Source of the DNA: Anaerolineae bacterium
GTDB taxonomy: Bacteria; Chloroflexota; Anaerolineae; 4572-78; J111
Direction of reading: 5' to 3'
DNA length: 58,913 bases
Assembly: GCA_022071955.1 (NCBI GenBank)
Contig: JAJVIM010000006.1
Coordinates: 1-58,913, forward strand
The notes under the pieces are model-generated. The model did no database searches, was not told where the DNA came from, and saw only the letters and a program-made list of their open reading frames with translations. The position numbers and the translations under genes were made by a program. This document shows, piece after piece, positions 40,700-49,627 of this stretch. Position 1 is the stretch's first letter; each line of letters starts with the position of its first letter.

Positions 40700-41542
40700 A
40701 TGGAAAAGCTTTCCGGCGATATGATCCGGCAAAAATTGCCCACCTATATTTTTGGGCAAAATGTTATTTATGTTGAGCAAACCGGCTCAACCAACACCGA
40801 ACTCAAACGCTTTGCCCGCACCGGCGCCCCCGAAGGGCTGCTCTACATTACCGATGAACAGTTGGTTGGTCGCGGCCGGCTGGAAAGAAGCTGGGTTGCC
40901 CCGCCGGAGTCCAGCCTGTTGATGTCGCTGCTGTTCCGGCCCGCTTTTTTACAGCCGATTCAGGTGCCGCAACTGACAATGATCTGCTCGCTGGCGATGG
41001 TTGACGCCATTGCCGAACACACGGAACTGGCCGTGCAGATTAAATGGCCCAACGATCTGGTCTGGGACAAATCTAAAAAAATTGCCGGCCTGCTCACCGA
41101 AGCAGAATTTGACAGCGAAAAAGTCAACTGGGTGGTGGTTGGCCTGGGGCTGAATGTAAATGTCGATTTTAGCCGGCACACCCAGCCCGAACCGGACCGT
41201 CCGCAGCGGCCCGGCAGCGGCCACCCGCCGCTGGCTCAAACCGCTACCAGCCTGTCGATGATTTTGGGCCAGGATACCGGCCATTTGCGGCTGCCCATTC
41301 TGCGCAGCTATTTGCGTCAGGTTGAACGGCGCTACGAAGCGCTGCGACAGGGCGTTTCGCCCCATTTTGAGTGGCAGCGCAAACTGGTCACGCTCGGACA
41401 GGAAGTCTCGGTGAGCGTAATGGATCAAACTGAAAAATATCAGGGCACGGTGGTCGGCGTTAACGAAAACGGCGCGCTCAAACTCCGCCAGAACGATGGC
41501 AAAATCGTCACCGTTATTGCCGGTGATGTCACTTTAAGATGA
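40700..41542 (+). CDS. birA: Biotin-[acetyl-CoA-carboxylase] ligase without DNA-binding domain
   Basis: A 280-residue class I (short) biotin protein ligase that attaches biotin to carboxyl carrier proteins. Biotin/ATP binding motifs: STNTELKRFA, GRGRLERSW (57-65) and the KWPNDLVW segment with the catalytic lysine (near residue 112), then GLGLNVN. No winged helix precedes it, so it cannot repress transcription. ATG with AAAGGAG 7 bases upstream; a long in-frame extension to 40529 is not conserved. Only 11 bases separate its stop from the promoter of hflX. Confidence 0.93.
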   Translation: MEKLSGDMIRQKLPTYIFGQNVIYVEQTGSTNTELKRFARTGAPEGLLYITDEQLVGRGRLERSWVAPPESSLLMSLLFRPAFLQPIQVPQLTMICSLAMVDAIAEHTELAVQIKWPNDLVWDKSKKIAGLLTEAEFDSEKVNWVVVGLGLNVNVDFSRHTQPEPDRPQRPGSGHPPLAQTATSLSMILGQDTGHLRLPILRSYLRQVERRYEALRQGVSPHFEWQRKLVTLGQEVSVSVMDQTEKYQGTVVGVNENGALKLRQNDGKIVTVIAGDVTLR

Positions 41543-41553
41543 CCCTTTGGGGA

Positions 41554-41582
41554 TTGCGACCCCCTGTGTTTGCGTGTATCAT
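41554..41582 (+). promoter_or_regulatory. Promoter of hflX
   Basis: TTGCGA (41554-41559), 17-base spacer, TATCAT (41577-41582). Its start site near 41589 lies after the TTG at 41547, so any start codon must be downstream of that. Confidence 0.55.
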
Positions 41583-41618
41583 GAGGGTACACACCAAAAT
41601 TTGAAAGGAAGATACGCT

Positions 41619-42947
41619 ATTTCAAGAAACACTCAACCGCTGCCAACGCAGGCCCCCACCGAACGGGCATTTGTAGTTGGCGCAGAATTAAAAACCAACG
41701 CCAAACGCGGCGGATTTAACATTGAAGACTCGCTGGAAGAGCTGGCCGCCCTGGCCAACACCGCCGGGCTGGACGTGCTCGGCGGCACGTATCAGCGGCT
41801 GGAAAACATTAACCCGGAAACACTCATTGGCAGCGGCAAAGTTGAAGAACTGCAGGGCTACCGCGATGAACTGAACGTCGATGTGTTTTTGTTTGACGAT
41901 GAACTCAGCCCGCGGCAGCAACGCGAACTGGAAAAACAGCTCAAGGTGAAGGTGCTGGATCGCACCGCCCTCATTTTGGATATTTTTGCCGAACACGCCC
42001 GCACCCACGAAGGCCAGTTGCAGGTTGAACTGGCTCAGTACGAATACCGCCTGCCTCGCCTGACTCGGATGTGGACCCACCTGGCCCGGCAAGCCGGCGG
42101 CCGCGCCGGCGGAGCCAGCGGCGGGGTTGGGGTGCGCGGCCCCGGTGAAACTCAGTTGGAAGTTGACCGCCGGGAAATTGGCCACCGTATTGCCCACCTC
42201 AAACGCGAACTGGAAAAGGTTCGGGCGCACCGGGCGCGCCACCGCCAGCAGCGGCAGCGCAGCGGCATCCCGGTAGTGGCCATTGTGGGCTACACCAACG
42301 CCGGCAAAAGCACGCTGCTCAACTATCTGTCTGAGGCCAACGTGCTGGCCGCCGACCAGCTTTTTGCCACGTTGGACCCCACCACCCGCCGCATCGATTT
42401 GCCGAGCGGCACTCAAATTTTGCTCAGCGACACCGTCGGCTTTATTCAAAAATTACCCACCGGGCTGGTGGCGGCTTTTCGGGCCACGCTGGAAGAAATT
42501 GTTGAGGCCGATCTGGTGCTGCACGTGGTAGATATTACCCACCCCAACGCCGCTGAGCAGGCCGCGATTGTCGATGAAACCCTGGCCGAATTGGGCGCGA
42601 GCCAGATTCCGCAACTGGTGGCGCTCAACAAAATTGACCGGCTGGACAACCCGGAGCAGGTTACCGAAACGCTGGCTCGTTACCCCAACAGCCTGGCCAT
42701 CAGCGCGGTGACCGGCTACGGGGTTGAGGCCCTGCTCAACCGCATCGAAGGGATTTTGCAGGCGAACCGGCGGGTTAAAACGGTGCTCATTCCATACGAG
42801 CGCGGCAATTTGGTGTCGCTGCTGTATGAGCAGGCCATTGTTGAAGATGAATCGCACCTGGCCGAAGGCACTCTGCTGCACGTCCACGTGCCGGATCACC
42901 TGCTGGAACTGGTAGAGCCGTTTGAGCTGGAAACCACGCCATCGTAA
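41619..42947 (+). CDS. hflX: GTPase HflX, apparent AUU start
   Basis: A 442-residue (from ATT) ribosome-splitting GTPase. The N-terminal domain has TERAFVVGAEL, LEELAALANTAGLDVLG and the conserved LTRMWTHLARQAGG; the GTPase domain has GYTNAGKST (G1), DTVGFIQKLP (G3), NKID (G4) and SA at G5. Start choice: after the promoter at 41554-41582, the only in-frame codon with an AAAGGA 9 bases upstream is ATT at 41619. An in-frame TTG at 41601 precedes the AAAGGA and has no signal of its own, and no ATG, GTG or TTG occurs between it and the conserved TERAF. A rare AUU start or a sequencing error is possible. Confidence 0.9.
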   Translation: MSRNTQPLPTQAPTERAFVVGAELKTNAKRGGFNIEDSLEELAALANTAGLDVLGGTYQRLENINPETLIGSGKVEELQGYRDELNVDVFLFDDELSPRQQRELEKQLKVKVLDRTALILDIFAEHARTHEGQLQVELAQYEYRLPRLTRMWTHLARQAGGRAGGASGGVGVRGPGETQLEVDRREIGHRIAHLKRELEKVRAHRARHRQQRQRSGIPVVAIVGYTNAGKSTLLNYLSEANVLAADQLFATLDPTTRRIDLPSGTQILLSDTVGFIQKLPTGLVAAFRATLEEIVEADLVLHVVDITHPNAAEQAAIVDETLAELGASQIPQLVALNKIDRLDNPEQVTETLARYPNSLAISAVTGYGVEALLNRIEGILQANRRVKTVLIPYERGNLVSLLYEQAIVEDESHLAEGTLLHVHVPDHLLELVEPFELETTPS

Positions 42948-42965
42948 TAAGGAGAAACTCAACTT

Positions 42966-43145
42966 ATGCTGGACAAAATGGCTTTAATCAAAGGTTTGCC
43001 GGTGATCATTGGCTTGATTCTGGTCATCATCAGCTTTGTTGCCCAGTTTGTGCCGTTTTTGTCGTTTTTGGTGGTGGGCCAGTGGCTGCTCCACGTGGGC
43101 GTGATTGTGGGGCTGGGTGGAATTCTTTTTTCAGACACGTTGTAA
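42966..43145 (+). CDS. Small two-helix membrane protein
   Basis: A 59-residue protein, MLDKMALIKGLPVIIGLILVIISFVAQFVPFLSF followed by a second helix VVGQWLLHVGVIVGLGGILF. AAGGAG is 11 bases before the ATG, and it lies 18 bases after hflX, so it is probably co-transcribed. No family recognised. Confidence 0.65.
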   Translation: MLDKMALIKGLPVIIGLILVIISFVAQFVPFLSFLVVGQWLLHVGVIVGLGGILFSDTL

Positions 43146-43157
43146 CCAAAGTTCACT

Positions 43158-43191
43158 CAAAAAAACAGGCCGCCCGGATTGGGCGGCCTGT
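43158..43191 (-). terminator. Terminator of the LPVSG surface-protein gene
   Basis: Minus-strand ACAGGCCGCCC/GGGCGGCCTGT perfect stem, 5-base loop, then TTTTTTT. It also acts at the end of the plus-strand hflX unit, where the T-run is poor. Confidence 0.85.
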
Positions 43192-43219
43192 GCTGTTTCA
43201 ATGGAGGGAATCTGCGGCG

Positions 43220-44242
43220 TCAGGCGGTTTGTTTACCCCGCTTAATGGCAAAAACGCCGCCGACAACCATCAACACAATTAAAATTGCGGCAGCAACCAT
43301 AAACGGCGCGGTCGGCTGAGCGGCCTGACCGGATACCGGCAGCATCGTGCCCTCGGTTTTGGTGGTACCTTCGCCGGTGGCGGTCATATCGGCCGGGGTG
43401 GTTGCCGGAGCAGCGCCCGTAGCCATCGCTTCAGCGGATTGCATGCGGTTGGGATCATCGGGAGCCAGCCCGCCGGTATCGGAGCTGATGCGCTCATCGG
43501 GCTTCATTTCGGCAATGTAAAGTTGCGCCGCGCCCGCTCCCGGGCCATTGTAGGTCATTTCATACACTTTGCCGGCTTCGGCGCTAAACATAAAGACAAC
43601 GCCCTCGGATTGAGCCTCACCTTTGCCGGTGCCGCGATATTCGCCCGGAATCAGGGCCAGGTCAGAATAAGGGCAGATGGGTGCTTCCTGCGGCTTGAGC
43701 TGGAGCGTCAGCTCGCCGGAGCTGCGAAACCCATCCGGGCTGCCGTAATCCACAAAAAAGTTTTCGCCGGTGCAGTTGCGCACTCGCACGGTGGCAAAGC
43801 CGGGCGCCGGATACAGGAACGTGGCTTCAACTTCAGGGAACGGATTGGGCGCCGACAGTCCGTTTTTAATGGTAAAGGTCGGCCCCATGTGGTCGGTGTA
43901 CTGGCTGTCTGTGGTCACTTTGCGAACCACAATTTGATAAGCGCCGTCGGCAAAAGTTTTGGTATCGAGCCGCAGCATGTTGCCGTTGATGACCGGGCTG
44001 TAGCCGGTAGCCACCCAGATCATGTTGCCGCCATTTTTCAGGAAGAAGTCGTATTTTAAGAAGTCTGAAAAATCAACAGCGCCGCTAACAATAACCACAT
44101 TAGAGACTGTTGCGCCTTCGGCCGGGCTGGTAATGATCACGCCATCCGGCCCCTGCGCCAGGGCGGCGCTGCCTCCGGCGACAATCATAATTGCCACAAC
44201 GGCCAGCACAAGCAATAATCTGGTGAAATAGTGTATTTTCAT
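43220..44242 (-). CDS. Secreted protein with LPVSG-type C-terminal anchor
   Basis: A 340-residue exported protein. The ATG at 44242 is used (GAGGGGAT upstream); a frame to 44275 runs into the leader. Signal peptide to about AALAQ (residue 30), then an Ig-like/cadherin-type beta-domain (ITSPAEGATVSNVVIVSGAVDF, TTDSQYTDHMGPTFTI), a second domain with two Cys (VRNCTGENFF, EAPICPYSD) and an acidic Ala/Thr-rich region. LPVSG (301-305), a hydrophobic helix and a KRGK tail form an LPxTG-like sorting signal, as in the protein at 5224-6228. Confidence 0.82.
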   Translation of the reverse strand: MKIHYFTRLLLVLAVVAIMIVAGGSAALAQGPDGVIITSPAEGATVSNVVIVSGAVDFSDFLKYDFFLKNGGNMIWVATGYSPVINGNMLRLDTKTFADGAYQIVVRKVTTDSQYTDHMGPTFTIKNGLSAPNPFPEVEATFLYPAPGFATVRVRNCTGENFFVDYGSPDGFRSSGELTLQLKPQEAPICPYSDLALIPGEYRGTGKGEAQSEGVVFMFSAEAGKVYEMTYNGPGAGAAQLYIAEMKPDERISSDTGGLAPDDPNRMQSAEAMATGAAPATTPADMTATGEGTTKTEGTMLPVSGQAAQPTAPFMVAAAILIVLMVVGGVFAIKRGKQTA

Positions 44243-44354
44243 AGCGATCCCCTCTTCTTGCAGGCATTTTGACATCGGGCCAAAAATTTACATAAAATTA
44301 TAACATAACTTTGAAAACTTGAGAAGTAGGCCACACAAAATTGAGGAGACAAAC

Positions 44355-44951
44355 ATGCATTTTCCATTGAATTACCCCCTGACGTTATCGTTCAAAATTA
44401 TTGCTCTGGCGCCGCAACTGGCAGTGACGGATGCAAACGGCAATTTGATCGCCTATATCAAGCAAAAGTTGTTCAAACTTAAGGAAGCCGTAACTGTATT
44501 TGAGGATGAACAACAGCGCCAGCCATTGTTTAATCTGAAAGCGGATCGGGTTATCGATTTTTCAGCGCGCTACCATTTTACAGACCAGCAGGGCTTAGCG
44601 GTTGGCTCAGTTAAGCGCAAAGGGATGCGGTCACTCTGGAAAGCGGAGTACGATATTTTTGACGGGGAAACAACCACCATGCGCATTCGCGAAGAAAATG
44701 GCTGGGTAAAAGTGCTCGACGGGCTGTTTGGCGAACTGCCGGTGGTGGGGATATTTTCCGGGTATGTGTTCCATCCGGCCTATTTGGTGTCGTATCTGGA
44801 TGGCCCGGTAGTGATGCGGATGGAAAAGCAGCCGGCCTTTTTTGAAGGCAAGTTTAAGATAGAAAAGCAGGCCGAGTTGAACGCAGATGATGAACGGCGC
44901 GCCCTGTTGAGCCTGATTATGATGATCTTGCTGGAACGGCAGCGCGGGTAA
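44355..44951 (+). CDS. LURP-one/Tubby C-terminal-like family protein
   Basis: A 198-residue soluble protein with beta-strand repeats of the LURP-one-related fold (a phospholipid-scramblase/Tubby-like barrel): LTLSFKIIALAPQLAVTDANGNLIAYIKQK, FKLKEAVTVFEDEQQRQPLFNLKADRVIDFSARYHFTD and GSVKRKGMRSLWKAEYDIFDG. Function in bacteria unknown; may bind lipid. GAGGAG lies 7 bases before the ATG. A helix (LLSLIMMILLERQ) at the C-terminus is a candidate for the barrel core. Confidence 0.8.
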   Translation: MHFPLNYPLTLSFKIIALAPQLAVTDANGNLIAYIKQKLFKLKEAVTVFEDEQQRQPLFNLKADRVIDFSARYHFTDQQGLAVGSVKRKGMRSLWKAEYDIFDGETTTMRIREENGWVKVLDGLFGELPVVGIFSGYVFHPAYLVSYLDGPVVMRMEKQPAFFEGKFKIEKQAELNADDERRALLSLIMMILLERQRG

Positions 44952-45095
44952 ACAAAGCGGCGTATCATCGTTGGCAGGCGTATGTTGGCCAAAACAACAG
45001 GTTTGGAATTATGAAGCGTTAAGAGTACACTTGCAGTTGAAAACACGAGCAATTCTCTACCTCCAATTACCCGGAACAGAAAGGACTTTATAGCT

Positions 45096-46070
45096 ATGGA
45101 ATACCGAAAAGTTGGCAGGCATGGCATCAAAATCAGCGAGTTTTCACTGGGCGCGTGGGTTACCTACGGCGGCCAGGTGGGTGAAGACGTTGCGCTGGAA
45201 TGCATGCAGGCTGCCTATGAGCACGGTGTCAACTTTTTTGACAACGCCGACATTTACGCGATGGGCCAGGCCGAAGTTGTAATAGGCAATGTTATCCGCA
45301 AACTGGGCCTTAACCGCACCGATCTGGTTATTTCCAGCAAAGTGTTTTGGCCCTTTGGCGACGGCCCCAACGACCGCGGCCTGTCTCGCAAACACATAAT
45401 GGAAGCGGTTCACGGCTCGCTCAAGCGGCTGGGCACCGATTATCTGGATTTTTATTTTTGCCACCGCTACGACCCCGAAGTTGAAGTTGAAGAAGTGGTC
45501 CGGGCAATGGACGACCTGGTTCATCAGGGCAAAGTACTCTACTGGGGCACCAGCGAATGGCGCGGCCACCAGATTGCCGATGCTGTCGGGGTGGCCCACC
45601 AGTGGGGGTTGTACGCGCCGGCCATTGAACAGCCGCACTACAATATGTTCACCCGCCACATTGTTGAAACAGAATTGATGGACGCCGCCCACAACCACGG
45701 CGTCGGGCTGGTGGTCTGGAGCCCGCTGGCCAGCGGCGTACTCACCGGCAAATACAACTCGGGCATCCCGCAGGGCAGCCGCCTGGCCGACCCCGATTAC
45801 GACTGGCTGCGCGGCGTTATCACCGCCGAGCGCGTGGCCAAAGTGCGCCAGCTCACCGAGGTGGCCAACGAACTGGGCTGCTCAATGGCCCAGTTGGCGC
45901 TGGTCTGGCTGCTGCGCAAGCCTGAGATCACCAGCGTTATCACCGGGGCCAGCCGCGCCGAACAGGTTCACGAAAACATGAAGGCGCTGGAATTTAAAGA
46001 TAAACTGACACCCGATGTGCTGGCCCGCATCGAGGAAATTTTAGCCAACGATCCCAATGCTGAGTCATGA
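45096..46070 (+). CDS. Aldo/keto reductase (Kv-beta-like)
   Basis: A 324-residue NADPH-dependent oxidoreductase with the TIM-barrel AKR tetrad: D in FFDNADIYAMG, Y in the same motif, K in VISSKVFWP and H in FYFCHRYD. The GTSEWRGHQIADAVGVAHQWG segment, EQPHYNMFTRHIVE and WSPLASGVLTGKY resemble the beta-subunit-like AKR subfamily. The substrate is not predictable. GGA with AAAG precedes the ATG. It overlaps the DUF971 gene by four bases (ATGA). Confidence 0.93.
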   Translation: MEYRKVGRHGIKISEFSLGAWVTYGGQVGEDVALECMQAAYEHGVNFFDNADIYAMGQAEVVIGNVIRKLGLNRTDLVISSKVFWPFGDGPNDRGLSRKHIMEAVHGSLKRLGTDYLDFYFCHRYDPEVEVEEVVRAMDDLVHQGKVLYWGTSEWRGHQIADAVGVAHQWGLYAPAIEQPHYNMFTRHIVETELMDAAHNHGVGLVVWSPLASGVLTGKYNSGIPQGSRLADPDYDWLRGVITAERVAKVRQLTEVANELGCSMAQLALVWLLRKPEITSVITGASRAEQVHENMKALEFKDKLTPDVLARIEEILANDPNAES

Positions 46071-46390
46071 CGCCCGAACAAAAACGCGCCACCAATATTG
46101 AAGTAGACATCAAAAAAAACGAGCTGCGCATTAGCTGGGCCGATGGCGTCACCTCGCGTTACCCGTTTCCGTACCTGCGCAAAATTTGCCCCTGCGCCAC
46201 CTGCAACGAGCAGCGCAACAACACCGACCCGCTGCGCGTGCTGGGACCGGGACAAATGGCCATCAGCACCAGTCTTGAGTCCGCGCACCCCGCCGAACTG
46301 GTTGGCAATTACGCGCTCCAGTTTTTCTGGGACGATGGCCACCGGACCGGAATTTACACGTTTGAGTTTCTGCGCAACTCCGCGCCGTAG
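46067..46390 (+). CDS. DUF971 family protein
   Basis: A 107-residue protein of the DUF971 (gamma-butyrobetaine hydroxylase-like N-terminal) family: NELRISWADGVTSRYPFPYLRKICPCATCNE carries the WxDG and CxCxxC hallmarks, followed by ELVGNYALQFFWDDGHRTGIYTFEFLR. The cysteines may bind iron or zinc. The function is not settled (related modules appear in Fe-S and Mrp proteins). Translationally coupled to the AKR through a 4-base overlap. Confidence 0.88.
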   Translation: MTPEQKRATNIEVDIKKNELRISWADGVTSRYPFPYLRKICPCATCNEQRNNTDPLRVLGPGQMAISTSLESAHPAELVGNYALQFFWDDGHRTGIYTFEFLRNSAP

Positions 46391-46458
46391 ATGTCACTGA
46401 AAACCACTCAGAATTATTTGAGCAACCGAAAATACACGAAAAGCGTAACTACTACTCA

Positions 46459-46510
46459 CCCCCATCCCCCTACCCCCCATCCCCCGCTGGGGGCCGGGGG
46501 GTGAGGGGGG
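46459..46510. repeat. G-rich repeat, copy C (single arm)
   Basis: A C-rich stretch at about 46459-46485 (complement of a G-quadruplex pattern with four G5 runs) followed by GGGGGCCGGGGGG-type G-runs on the plus strand. It is comparable to one arm of copies A and B, but has no central palindrome. Between DUF971 and the deacetylase gene. Confidence 0.55.
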
Positions 46511-46545
46511 AATGGGCGCCTCCATTTATTTTATGTAAAACTCTC

Positions 46546-46574
46546 TTGCAAAATTCATGGTGTTACTTTACAAT
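46546..46574 (+). promoter_or_regulatory. Promoter giving a leaderless start for the deacetylase
   Basis: TTGCAA (46546-46551), 17-base spacer, TACAAT (46569-46574), six bases before the GTG at 46581. Confidence 0.55.
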
Positions 46575-46580
46575 AACACC

Positions 46581-47723
46581 GTGAAAAAGTTTTCCCTGCC
46601 GCAATTGTCACACCTTGAACTAACACTGATTGCACTGGTGCTCATCCTCACCGGTGCATTGCTGGTTTTGGGCAGTTATATTCTTTATGTTGACCTCCTC
46701 CGGCCCCACGCCGAACCGCTGTCACCGCGCTCAGACATCGCCTTTGCCACCATCACGCCGCCGGTGATCCGGCAAATCACGCTGGAAAAAGCGCCGGCGT
46801 TGCCCCAAATCAACGGCCTGCCGGCGGACACCCCCGCCGCGCCGGCCACGTCTGTGCCCTACTTTTCCGCCGCCAATGAAATGGGCAAAGTGATGGTGCT
46901 GGAATATCACCGCATCGCCTACCCGGAAATGCGCTACCAGCGCAGCCCCGATAACTTCCGGCAGGATATTCAACGCCTGGTTGACAACAATTACTACCCG
47001 GTCAACTTTGCCGAATTAGTCAGCGGCCTCAAAAATGTGCCGCCCGGTAAAAAACCCATCGTCCTTACTTTTGACGACTCCGACATCAGCCAGTTTTTGG
47101 TGCTCGATAACCGCACTGTTGATGCCGACAGCGCGCTCGGTATTCTGCTCAATTTTCACGAGAAACATCTGGATGACTGGCCCATGCGCGGCACGTTTTT
47201 TGTGCTCGGCGACGACACCAACAACTACACCAAAATTTTTGGCCAGCCCGAATGGGCCAAACAAAAACTACAGGTTTTGGTTGATTTGGGCATGGAAGTG
47301 GGCAGCCACACTGTCAACCACGTTGATCTGTCGCAGGTTTCGGCGGAGCGCATTGAGTGGGAACTGGCCGTAAGCCAGTACGTCATCGAACAATCAGTGC
47401 CGGGCTATCAGGTGCAAAGCCTGAGCGTACCCTACGGCGGCTTTCCGTGGACGTATGATTTTTTCAAAGCGGGGAGTTGGGGCGACTACAGCTACACTTA
47501 CACCGGCAACGCGGCGGCCTGGGGCGGGCCATCGCTTTCGCCGCACGATACCAATTTTGACCCGTACCACGTGCCACGCATCGAAGTTTCAGATATTTGG
47601 ATGGACCACTGGTTAACCTACTTTGAGCAAAACCCCAATGAATATTACATCTCGGATGGCGACCCCAACCGGCTGACTACCCCGCAGGAGCAGCCCCAAC
47701 TGGCCGCCGACGCTCCCAATTAA
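46581..47723 (+). CDS. Membrane-anchored polysaccharide deacetylase
   Basis: A 380-residue protein. The GTG at 46581 begins six bases after the -10 box, so it is probably leaderless; the ATG at 46557 would lie inside the promoter. One N-terminal helix (about 12-38) anchors it outside. The catalytic region has MVLEYHRIAYPEM, VLTFDDSD (the first Asp of the NodB TFDD motif), GTFFVLGDDT and VGSHTVNHVDL (metal-binding His pair). This is a carbohydrate esterase 4 enzyme that probably modifies peptidoglycan or exopolysaccharide. The stop overlaps the selB stop by four bases (convergent). Confidence 0.88.
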   Translation: MKKFSLPQLSHLELTLIALVLILTGALLVLGSYILYVDLLRPHAEPLSPRSDIAFATITPPVIRQITLEKAPALPQINGLPADTPAAPATSVPYFSAANEMGKVMVLEYHRIAYPEMRYQRSPDNFRQDIQRLVDNNYYPVNFAELVSGLKNVPPGKKPIVLTFDDSDISQFLVLDNRTVDADSALGILLNFHEKHLDDWPMRGTFFVLGDDTNNYTKIFGQPEWAKQKLQVLVDLGMEVGSHTVNHVDLSQVSAERIEWELAVSQYVIEQSVPGYQVQSLSVPYGGFPWTYDFFKAGSWGDYSYTYTGNAAAWGGPSLSPHDTNFDPYHVPRIEVSDIWMDHWLTYFEQNPNEYYISDGDPNRLTTPQEQPQLAADAPN

Positions 47724-49627
47724 CGCAGCACCCGCGCATCGCCCACGCGTTTGGTGATCCGCTGCTCATCGGTGTATTCCAGCAGCGCCAGCGCGTATTT
47801 GCGGCTGGTGTCAAACCGGTCGCGTACCTCGGCCACCGTCACCGACTCGTTTTTCTGCAAATAATCGCGCAGCCAGCTTAAAAACTGCCCGTAAGTTTCG
47901 GCCAGCAAAACTACCTCGGCGGAGAGGCGGGTAAGCTGCCCGCCATCGATGAGCGCCTGCAACACATCCGCGCCCACCCGTGCTGCCGCATCTTTGGGCA
48001 ACGGTGTGTTAAACGGCGCGGCCCTAAAATCGGCCAGCAGCTTGTCAACCGCGGCCTGCTGCGCCGCCGAAAACGTCACCACGTGATCAGCCAGCCGCAC
48101 CACCGCCTCGTTGGCCGCCAGCCCGCTTTCACTTTCGCCGCGCTGCACCGCCTCGTTAAACAGTTTGGTCTCCAGCTTGAGCCGGCTCTTCAATTCGCCG
48201 CGGGGCATGCCAATCCGCAGCGGGTACTGGCGGTGATAGTCGGCCAGCGCCGAGCGCAGCCGGCTCAACAGCGCCGCCCAACCGGCCCGCGACACCACCA
48301 GCTCTTTGGCCGCGGCCAGATCGCGCCCGGCCAGCAAGTCGGCCTCATTCAGCGGGAACACCTCGCCCGATTCCAGCAAATTGGCCAGCGCCCCCGCCGC
48401 CTGCGCCGCCGGCAGCCGGCTTTCGGTTAGCAGAGTTTTGGCCGGCAGCGGCCCGCGCCGGTCCAGTTCCGCCACCAGCAAATCTTCCGGCGTACCGGCC
48501 AGCAGCGTTTTGAGCCGCTCAATTACCTCCACCCGAAAACGGCGGTGCCGCCGCCGCGGCAGCGGGTCAACCACCACCCCGCCACCCAGTGTCAGCGAGG
48601 GCGACGGCTGGCGGATAATAAAATGGTCGCCTTTGGTTACGGCAATGCGCTCGGCCAGCCGCAACTGCACCCAGCCGGTTTGCCCCGGCTCAAGCTGGCG
48701 CACGCCCAGCAGCCGGGCAAAACCGCCCACCTCCACCGCGCCGGTAAACACCTCAATTTCCTGGTTGTGGCGCAGCGGTTTGGGCGTGTCGGGCAGCAGC
48801 CGCAACTGCACATCAATTAATTGCGATGGCTCCAGCCAGCCCGGCGTGGTCACCACGTTGCCGCGGGCCACATCATCGGTGCCAATCCCCACCAGATTGA
48901 CCGCCGTCCGCGAGCCGGGTTGGGCTGACTCGACACTCTTTTTGTGCGATTGCAGCCCGCGAATGCGGCTTTTGAGGCTCTGCGGCAAAATTTCCACATC
49001 CTGCCCCACTTGCAATTCCCCATCGAGCAGCGTGCCGGTGACGACCGTGCCAAAGCCGCTGATCGAAAAAACCCGGTCAATTGGCAGCCGCGGCCGGCCG
49101 CGGTTGGCCCGTGGCGGCGCTACGGCCAGTAGTTGGTCCAGCGTAGCCAGCAAATTTTGCAACCCATCGCCGCGCACCGCCGAGACCGGGATCATGGGCG
49201 CGTGTTCCAGCACCGTGCCGGTCAGCGTTTCGGCCACATCGGCCTGCACCAGTTCCAGCCAGTCGGCGTCGGCCACCATATCGGTTTTGGTAATGGCCAC
49301 CACCCCGCGCGGAATTTCCAGCAAATCCAAAATGGCCAGATGCTCGCGGGTTTGGGGCATCACCCCTTCGTCGGCGGCAATCACAAACAGGGCCAAATCG
49401 ATGCCGCCCACGCCGGCCAGCATATTTTTGATAAAATCCTGGTGACCCGGCACATCCACCACACCCACGGCCTCGCCGGAAGGCAGGGTGAGCCAGGCAA
49501 AGCCCAGGTCGATGGTCATTTCCCGCTGCTTTTCCTCTTTCAACCGGTCGGGGTCAATACCGGTCAGGGCTTTAACCAGGGTTGATTTACCGTGATCCAC
49601 GTGGCCGGCGGTGCCGATAACGCGCAT
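47720..49627 (-). CDS. selB: Selenocysteine-specific elongation factor SelB
   Basis: A 635-residue GTPase that brings Sec-tRNA to UGA codons. The GTPase domain starts [17 protein letters not shown] with DVPGHQDF and TKTD; domains II and III follow, then several winged helices (about 390-630, including [14 protein letters not shown] and [14 protein letters not shown]) that bind the SECIS hairpin. No selA, selC, selD or recognised selenoprotein is in the window. Its ATG overlaps the stop of the coiled-coil gene (TAATG). Confidence 0.95.
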   Translation of the reverse strand: MRVIGTAGHVDHGKSTLVKALTGIDPDRLKEEKQREMTIDLGFAWLTLPSGEAVGVVDVPGHQDFIKNMLAGVGGIDLALFVIAADEGVMPQTREHLAILDLLEIPRGVVAITKTDMVADADWLELVQADVAETLTGTVLEHAPMIPVSAVRGDGLQNLLATLDQLLAVAPPRANRGRPRLPIDRVFSISGFGTVVTGTLLDGELQVGQDVEILPQSLKSRIRGLQSHKKSVESAQPGSRTAVNLVGIGTDDVARGNVVTTPGWLEPSQLIDVQLRLLPDTPKPLRHNQEIEVFTGAVEVGGFARLLGVRQLEPGQTGWVQLRLAERIAVTKGDHFIIRQPSPSLTLGGGVVVDPLPRRRHRRFRVEVIERLKTLLAGTPEDLLVAELDRRGPLPAKTLLTESRLPAAQAAGALANLLESGEVFPLNEADLLAGRDLAAAKELVVSRAGWAALLSRLRSALADYHRQYPLRIGMPRGELKSRLKLETKLFNEAVQRGESESGLAANEAVVRLADHVVTFSAAQQAAVDKLLADFRAAPFNTPLPKDAAARVGADVLQALIDGGQLTRLSAEVVLLAETYGQFLSWLRDYLQKNESVTVAEVRDRFDTSRKYALALLEYTDEQRITKRVGDARVLR

